12,587 nt of DNA from Rhizobacter sp. (lineage in GTDB: Bacteria > Pseudomonadota > Gammaproteobacteria > Burkholderiales > Burkholderiaceae_C), in assembly GCA_025359585.1 (NCBI GenBank), contig JANYFX010000489.1, positions 1 to 12,587 of the forward strand. Direction: 5' to 3'. The position numbers and the translations under genes are program-made. Positions 8,300-12,587 of the stretch are shown here, piece after piece; positions within the stretch are counted from its first letter, which is position 1; each line of letters opens with the position of its first letter. The notes below the pieces were generated by a model. The model saw only the letters and a list, made by a program, of their open reading frames with translations. It made no database searches and was not told where the DNA came from.

Positions 8300-9448
8300 G
8301 CCCAGACCCTTGTTCGGGTTGATCAGGAACTTCACGCCGGTCGCGCGCGCACCATAGACCGCGATCATCTCGGGTTGCAGCACTTCGGCCAGCGACACCT
8401 CCTTCGCATAGTGGCTCGCGAAGGTCGTCTTCAGCTCCGCCGCGACCCGCTGCTTCAGCACCTGCGCGGCCGCCGGCCCGATCTTCTGCAGGAACGGGAA
8501 CAGCAGCCAGCCGCCCATGCCCCAGGTCATGCCGAAGTTGCGGTTGAACTCGGTCGGGCTCATGTCCAGCCCGCCGTAGATGTAGACCTGCTTGTGCGTC
8601 GTCGAGCCGTAGCGGCTGTATTCCTTGGCGGTGCGGTTCAGCGCCGCCTCCATGCAGCCGAGGATCTGCCCGGCGAGCTTGCCACCTCCGGTCGCGTCGA
8701 ACGCGATCGTCGCGCCGGTGGCCACGAGCGCGTCGGTCAGGTCCTGCAGGAACGTGGCCGAACCGGCGATGCACACGTAGGCCGCGCCCATCGCCTTCAG
8801 CAGGTCGGCCTGTTCCTGCTTGCGCACGATGTTGACCAGCGCCACGCCGTCGGCCATGCAGATGCGGTTCAGCATCTGCCCGAGGTTCGAAGCCGCCGCC
8901 GTGTGCACGAGCGCCGTGTGGCCTTCACGGCGCATCGTCTCGACCATGCCGAGCGCGGTGAGCGGGTTGACGAACGACGACGCACCATCGGCTGGCGTGG
9001 CCCCGGCCGGCAGCACCAGGCACTGGTCGGCCGCGATGCAGCGGTACTGCGCGTACATGGCGCCACCGAGCACGGCCACGGTCTTGCCCAGCAACGCCTG
9101 CGCGGCCTCCGACGAGCCTGCACCGACGACCACGCCCGCGCCTTCGTTGCCGACGGGCATCGACGCGTCCATGCGTCCCGCCATGGCCTTCATCGCGCCG
9201 TCCGGAATGCGCGCCGTGATAACGGGCCTGTCGGGCGAGCCGGACGCTTTAACCGTGCCCATGTCGGCCGCACCGAACAGCAGCCCCAGGTCGGACGGGT
9301 TGATGGGCGACGCTTCGATGCGCACGAGCACTTCGTTCGCCGCCGGCTCGGGCACCGGCACGCTCGCGAGCGACACCTCGAGCTCACCACTTTGTTTGAC
9401 GAGCGAGCGCAGCTGAAGCGCGTTGCGGGGAATGTTGTTTGTGCTCAT
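8297..9448 (-). CDS. MDR-superfamily NAD(P)H-dependent oxidoreductase (zinc-independent type)
   Basis: A 383-residue medium-chain dehydrogenase/reductase. The N-terminal GroES-like part has VRIEASPINPSDLGLLFG (44-59) and G100-N-E-G-A-G, where zinc enzymes read GHE. The cofactor-binding half contains VHTAAASNLGQML (181-193), like the AAAxxxG of quinone and enoyl reductases. The structural Cys cluster and catalytic zinc ligands are not apparent, so a quinone- or enoyl-reductase-like activity is more likely than alcohol dehydrogenation. The C-terminal part (about 285-383) is a distinct extension ending INPNKGLG. The start at 9448 has AGGAAA about 7 nt upstream; a frame reaching 9490 lacks such support. 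It appears monocistronic, with 57 bp separating it from the upstream membrane-protein gene. Substrate unknown. Confidence 0.8.
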   Translation of the reverse strand: MSTNNIPRNALQLRSLVKQSGELEVSLASVPVPEPAANEVLVRIEASPINPSDLGLLFGAADMGTVKASGSPDRPVITARIPDGAMKAMAGRMDASMPVGNEGAGVVVGAGSSEAAQALLGKTVAVLGGAMYAQYRCIAADQCLVLPAGATPADGASSFVNPLTALGMVETMRREGHTALVHTAAASNLGQMLNRICMADGVALVNIVRKQEQADLLKAMGAAYVCIAGSATFLQDLTDALVATGATIAFDATGGGKLAGQILGCMEAALNRTAKEYSRYGSTTHKQVYIYGGLDMSPTEFNRNFGMTWGMGGWLLFPFLQKIGPAAAQVLKQRVAAELKTTFASHYAKEVSLAEVLQPEMIAVYGARATGVKFLINPNKGLG

Positions 9449-9505
9449 GCGCGGTTTCCTGAAGTCGGCCGCGCCGAGTGTAGGCCGCACGGCCGAAGCG
9501 TGCTT

Positions 9506-10633
9506 TCAGCGGGGCTGCAGCAAGTGCGAGGGTCGCACCGCGCCGACCAGCAAGGATGCCGCGGCCACCGCGCCGAGCGCCATGTGCCACCCGGTGAACG
9601 CCTGCAAGCCGATGAACGAGGCGGCGAGGCCGAGCGCCAGCGCGAACGCGGCGTTCAACGCCGCACCGGCCAGTGGCGCGGCGTGGACCCGAGCGCGCAC
9701 ACCACGCTCGCCGAGCTGCACTGCCCAGGCCACGCTCCACGCCGCACCGTGCGCCAGCGCAAGGCCCCACCAGGCCGAGGCCCCGGGCGCAGTGACCAGC
9801 ACCAGCGCACCGAGCGCGAGCAACGAGGCGCAGACGTTCGCTGCATGGCGTGCGAACGAAGGCCGGCGTGCGATGCACAGCGCTGGCAGGAACATCGATG
9901 CGAAGTGCAGCGCCAGCACGGCCGGCGGCGAGACCGCGTCGCTGCGGCACAGGCTCACCATCCACGGCAGGCTGCACATCATCGGCAGCATCACGAGCGA
10001 GGCGAGCAGCACCGGCCGGCGCTGTGGGTCGCGCCAGCCCTGCAGCGTCCAGTTCGGCAGCGAGCAGACGAACAACCCGGCCCGGCAGCCGCCGCGAGCG
10101 TCGCTGCGTTTCGGCAACAACGCGGCGAGCAACGCACAGCCCAGCAGCGCACCGAACATCAGGCGCGGGCCGAGCGCGTGCAGATCGGTGATGTCGCCGA
10201 CGCACAGCCAGGCCAGGGCCGCACCTGCGGCTGCCGCCGGCACCGGAGCAGGCACGCGGGTTTGCGCGGCGAAGCGGCAGGCACGAACAGCCGCCGACGC
10301 CAGCGCAATGACCAGCGCCCACGCCATCAGCGCCGGCAGCAGCGCGGCCACACCACCACCGTGCCCAGCGACGAACAAGCCGCGTACGGCCAACAAGCCC
10401 GCGCCCATCAGCAAGCCACACAGCAACCAGCGACTCAAGGGCAGGCGACCGATCAAGGCAGCAAATGCGCCCAACGCGAGCAGCCAGAGTGCGAGCAGCG
10501 ACAAGGCCTGCAATGGCCCCGACGACAAGCCCTGCGACAAGCTGCCCACGCCGACCCAGCCACCGAGCAACAAGGCCCAGGCCAGCGTGCGCGCGAGCTG
10601 CACGCGCCAGATCGACAGGTCGGCAGAAAACAT
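9506..10633 (-). CDS. Unrecognised polytopic inner membrane protein
   Basis: A 375-residue protein that is almost entirely hydrophobic, with roughly 11-12 predicted transmembrane segments by eye, short loops and no sizeable soluble domain. Recognisable points are an N-terminal hydrophobic pair (LAWALLLGGWVGVG; SLLALWLLALGAFAAL), a central soluble loop at about residues 175-205 with several cysteines and PNWTLQGW, and a segment with LPMMCSLPWMV. I do not recognise a transporter or enzyme family. It starts 20 nt after the MocA-like gene on the same strand, so it is probably the last gene of the CoxE-XdhC-MocA operon. The ATG at 10633 has no clear ribosome-binding site, suggesting termination-reinitiation coupling. 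A longer frame runs upstream to 10840 but overlaps the well-supported nucleotidyltransferase gene. Confidence 0.7.
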   Translation of the reverse strand: MFSADLSIWRVQLARTLAWALLLGGWVGVGSLSQGLSSGPLQALSLLALWLLALGAFAALIGRLPLSRWLLCGLLMGAGLLAVRGLFVAGHGGGVAALLPALMAWALVIALASAAVRACRFAAQTRVPAPVPAAAAGAALAWLCVGDITDLHALGPRLMFGALLGCALLAALLPKRSDARGGCRAGLFVCSLPNWTLQGWRDPQRRPVLLASLVMLPMMCSLPWMVSLCRSDAVSPPAVLALHFASMFLPALCIARRPSFARHAANVCASLLALGALVLVTAPGASAWWGLALAHGAAWSVAWAVQLGERGVRARVHAAPLAGAALNAAFALALGLAASFIGLQAFTGWHMALGAVAAASLLVGAVRPSHLLQPR

Positions 10634-10653
10634 CGCGGCGCGACGATCGGCGT

Positions 10654-11328
10654 TCAGGCCGTTGCCAGCGCCGCCGGCCAGCGCAGCGTGTGGCCGGTGC
10701 GCTCGGTGAAGCGTTGCAGGTCTTCCGGTGTGTCGATGTCGACCCGGTAGCGGCTGTTGTCGGTGTCGAGCCAGTGCACACGTTCGGGGTTGGCTTCGCG
10801 CCAGCGGCGGCACGCGGCGTTCACATCGCCGGCCAGCCACTCGTCGCGCAACGCAGCCTCGAAGATCACCGGGTTGCCGGGTTCACCGGCGATGCGCGGC
10901 ACCACCATCTGCGCGGCGCCGCGTTTCTTGAAAGCGCTGATCAGGTCGGTGATGTCTTGTGCGTTGATCATCGGCTGGTCGGCGAGCGCCACCACCACCG
11001 CGTCGAGCTTGCCGGCGAGCGCCTGCAGCCCGATGCGCACCGAAGACGCCTGGCCGTCGTCGGGCGACGGATTGCGTGCGAGCGTGACCGGGAAGTCGCG
11101 CACCGAGGCTTCGATCGCGTCGGCATGGTGGCCGAGCACGACCACGACCTCGTCGACCCCGGCACCCGAGAGCGCGATCAGCTGGCGGCGGATCAGCGGT
11201 ACACCGCCGAGTTCGAGCAGCGATTTCGGCTTGCCACCGAGGCGGCTGCCCGAGCCCGCTGCGAGCAGCACCGCGCCGACCACGAGGCGTGAATACAGGC
11301 CACCACCTCCTTTGAGAATGCAGCCCAT
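10654..11328 (-). CDS. mocA: MocA-like molybdenum cofactor nucleotidyltransferase
   Basis: A 224-residue NTP transferase. The family adds CMP (MocA) or GMP (MobA) to molybdopterin; the neighbouring XdhC and CoxE favour the MocA role of making the cytosine dinucleotide used by molybdenum hydroxylases. The nucleotide-binding signature is LAAGSGSRLGGKPK (22-35). NPSPDDGQASSV (86-97) follows, then ADQP (116-119) with the metal-binding aspartate, GEPGNPVIF, and DIDTPEDL near the end. The ATG at 11328 has GGAGG (11338-11334) 5 nt upstream and starts 1 nt after the xdhC stop. A second, stronger site, AAAGGAGGTGG (11313-11303), lies inside the frame and would suit a CTG start at 11298. GTG at 11283 is another option. 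The family usually begins only a few residues before LAAG, so the true start is uncertain. Confidence 0.88.
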   Translation of the reverse strand: MGCILKGGGGLYSRLVVGAVLLAAGSGSRLGGKPKSLLELGGVPLIRRQLIALSGAGVDEVVVVLGHHADAIEASVRDFPVTLARNPSPDDGQASSVRIGLQALAGKLDAVVVALADQPMINAQDITDLISAFKKRGAAQMVVPRIAGEPGNPVIFEAALRDEWLAGDVNAACRRWREANPERVHWLDTDNSRYRVDIDTPEDLQRFTERTGHTLRWPAALATA

Positions 11329-11329
11329 C

Positions 11330-12265
11330 TCAGCCTCCGCAGCACGATGATTTGACGACCGGCATCGGCGGCAACTCGGCGGCCGGGCCACCGCAGCAAC
11401 TGGCTGCCGGCGCTGTGGCCTCTGTCGCCACCGAAGGCACGTGCACCATCGCCGGCTCGAACGCAGGCGAGACCGCACCGCGCCGCTGCGACACCACAGC
11501 CGCGAGCACCGACAGCGCGATCTCTTCCGGCGTGGTCGCCGACATCGGGTAACCGGCGGGCGCGACGATCGCAGCCACTGCAGCGGCGTCGGCTCCTGAC
11601 GTGACGAGCGAATCCTTCAACACCTGCGCCTTGCGTGCGCTCGTCACGAACGAGATCTGGCGCGCGTTCAGCGCGAGTGCGAGGCGCAGCGCCTGCACGT
11701 CGCGGCGGCCCTGTGTGGCCACCACCACCCACGCGCCGGCAGCCACTTGCGAAGCCACGGCGGCGAGGTCGTCGCTGGCGATGACCTGCTGCGCGTCGGG
11801 GTACGCCGCCGCATCGGCCTCGTGCGCGATCAATGTCACTGCAAACCCGACGCGCGGCGCCAGTTGCGCCAGGCTCGCCGCCACCGGCGACGCGCCGATC
11901 ACGACCAGCCGCGCACGCGGCAACACCGGGTCGACGAACAACTCCAGCGTGCCGCCGGAATGGCAGGCCATGCCGAACTCGAGCACGTCGCCGAGGTCAC
12001 GCTCGAAGCCGTCTTCGATCGGCGCGATGCGGATCACGCGGGCCCGCCCGTCGCCCAGCGCCTGCCGCACCGTGCGCACCACGGCCGGTTGTGCGCACCC
12101 GCCGCCGACCCAGCCGTGCAGGTCGCCTTCGGCCGTGACGACGGCCTTGTCACCCGGCCGGGCCGAGGCCGGCGCGAGCGCCTTGATCACACTGACCAGC
12201 GCGTACGGCGTGCCGGCCTGCTGGAAGCGGCGCGCCGTGTCGAAGACGGTGTCGGCGTTGTTCAT
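11330..12265 (-). CDS. xdhC: XdhC/CoxI-family molybdoenzyme maturation factor
   Basis: A 311-residue protein of the family that binds molybdenum cofactor, promotes its sulfuration and inserts it into xanthine dehydrogenase or CO dehydrogenase-type enzymes. The N-terminal XdhC_CoxI domain (about 10-75) has GWVGGGCAQ with C57. A second conserved patch, GMACHSGG, contains C101. The C-terminal Rossmann domain begins VVIGASPVAASL (121-132), where many homologues have GAGHVA. It continues through LVTSGADA to GYPMSATTPEEIALSVLAAVV. After residue 262 a low-complexity tail ends in two CCGG motifs (290-293 and 308-311). The start at 12265 has AAGGAG with 7-nt spacing. It is followed after 1 nt by the MocA-like gene and preceded by the CoxE-like gene 24 bp away: a tight operon. 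Confidence 0.92.
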   Translation of the reverse strand: MNNADTVFDTARRFQQAGTPYALVSVIKALAPASARPGDKAVVTAEGDLHGWVGGGCAQPAVVRTVRQALGDGRARVIRIAPIEDGFERDLGDVLEFGMACHSGGTLELFVDPVLPRARLVVIGASPVAASLAQLAPRVGFAVTLIAHEADAAAYPDAQQVIASDDLAAVASQVAAGAWVVVATQGRRDVQALRLALALNARQISFVTSARKAQVLKDSLVTSGADAAAVAAIVAPAGYPMSATTPEEIALSVLAAVVSQRRGAVSPAFEPAMVHVPSVATEATAPAASCCGGPAAELPPMPVVKSSCCGG

Positions 12266-12289
12266 GGTGACTCTCCTTGCGCGCTGTGT

Positions 12290-12587
12290 TCAGCGCAAAA
12301 ACTCGGCGACCGCAGCCAGATCACGCAGGCTGTTGAGGCGCAGAAAACGTTCGACCAGACCGTGGCGTTGGGTGACTTGTTGCATCGCCTCGGAAGCCGG
12401 CGGCCGCTCGGATGGATGGAACCACGTGATGCGCGCGCCACGCCCGCGCACCCGCGCCAGTTCTTCGGCGAGCTGCTGCGGCGCGTCGGCATCGAAACCG
12501 TCGGACAACACCCAGACCCGCGCGTTGCGCGTGAGCTGCGCGCGCGCGTGCACCGCGTGGAAGTCGGCCACGCTGGTCGCGATGCGC
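12290..12587 (-). CDS. coxE: CoxE-like VWA-domain protein (partial, N-terminus off the right edge)
   Basis: Only the last 98 residues are visible; the frame is open to the window edge. The visible part reads RIATSVADFHAVHARAQLT, then VWVLSDGFDADAP, a loop, and a C-terminal LNSLRDLAAVAEFLR. This matches the end of the von Willebrand A domain of CoxE proteins: the TRI-type segment and the SDG aspartate contribute to the metal-ion-dependent adhesion site. CoxE works with the MoxR-type ATPase CoxD in building the Mo-Cu or Mo-S site of molybdenum hydroxylases. The position 24 bp before xdhC supports this over other VWA proteins. The frame has an internal GTG at 12571, but the family similarity continues to the window edge, so that is not the start. 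Confidence 0.75.
   Translation of the reverse strand, partial: RIATSVADFHAVHARAQLTRNARVWVLSDGFDADAPQQLAEELARVRGRGARITWFHPSERPPASEAMQQVTQRHGLVERFLRLNSLRDLAAVAEFLR

Noticed and set aside
8375..10750. A 791-codon plus-strand open frame opposite the oxidoreductase and membrane-protein genes
   Set aside because: The composition (His/Gln/Arg-rich) is that of an antisense shadow; no domain is recognisable and the minus-strand genes explain the region.

Overview
This is a high-GC bacterial window with dense coding and short gaps. The gene content and protein sequences (pilSR next to ffh, a YpjD-type protein, a PP0621-type protein, and a CoxE/XdhC/MocA set) suggest a betaproteobacterium of the order Burkholderiales, probably from the Rubrivivax/Leptothrix/Methylibium side. 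That placement rests on recognising protein families, not on a database search. No gene-free stretch exceeds about 110 bp.

Layout. (1) Bases 1-4090, minus strand: a compact operon transcribed ypjD-like -> small zinc-ribbon-like membrane protein -> pilS -> pilR. All three junctions are 4-nt ATGA stop/start overlaps. pilR runs off the left edge before its DNA-binding domain. (2) 4091-4140: a 50-bp divergent intergenic region serving ypjD (minus) and ffh (plus). (3) 4141-6266, plus strand: ffh (signal recognition particle GTPase), then a membrane-anchored DUF2726 protein. (4) 6289-7314, minus strand: ftsY (SRP receptor), convergent with the DUF2726 gene across a short bidirectional terminator. 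(5) 7405-7542: a CAU-anticodon tRNA gene with a perfect TATAAT -10 box and a strong intrinsic terminator. (6) 7610-8287, plus strand: a zeta-class GST / maleylacetoacetate isomerase, with an inverted repeat covering its ribosome binding site. It converges on (7) a zinc-ligand-free MDR oxidoreductase at 8297-9448, minus strand. (8) 9506-12587, minus strand: CoxE-like VWA protein (partial) -> XdhC/CoxI -> MocA-like nucleotidyltransferase -> unrecognised polytopic membrane protein. This is the maturation end of a molybdenum-hydroxylase (CO-dehydrogenase/xanthine-dehydrogenase type) cluster, whose structural genes probably lie past the right edge.

Functional themes: sensing and transcriptional control of type IV pili (PilS/PilR, sigma-54), co-translational membrane targeting (Ffh and FtsY only one gene apart), aromatic amino-acid or general GST chemistry, and molybdoenzyme cofactor maturation. 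I see no CRISPR array, transposase, integrase, phage gene or recognisable defence system. Most of the window is ordinary core genome. The points most worth a second look are the leaderless-looking ypjD start, the ambiguous mocA start with two ribosome-binding sites, the doubled CCGG tail of XdhC, the unrecognised membrane protein at the end of the molybdoenzyme operon, and the close pairing of ffh and ftsY.
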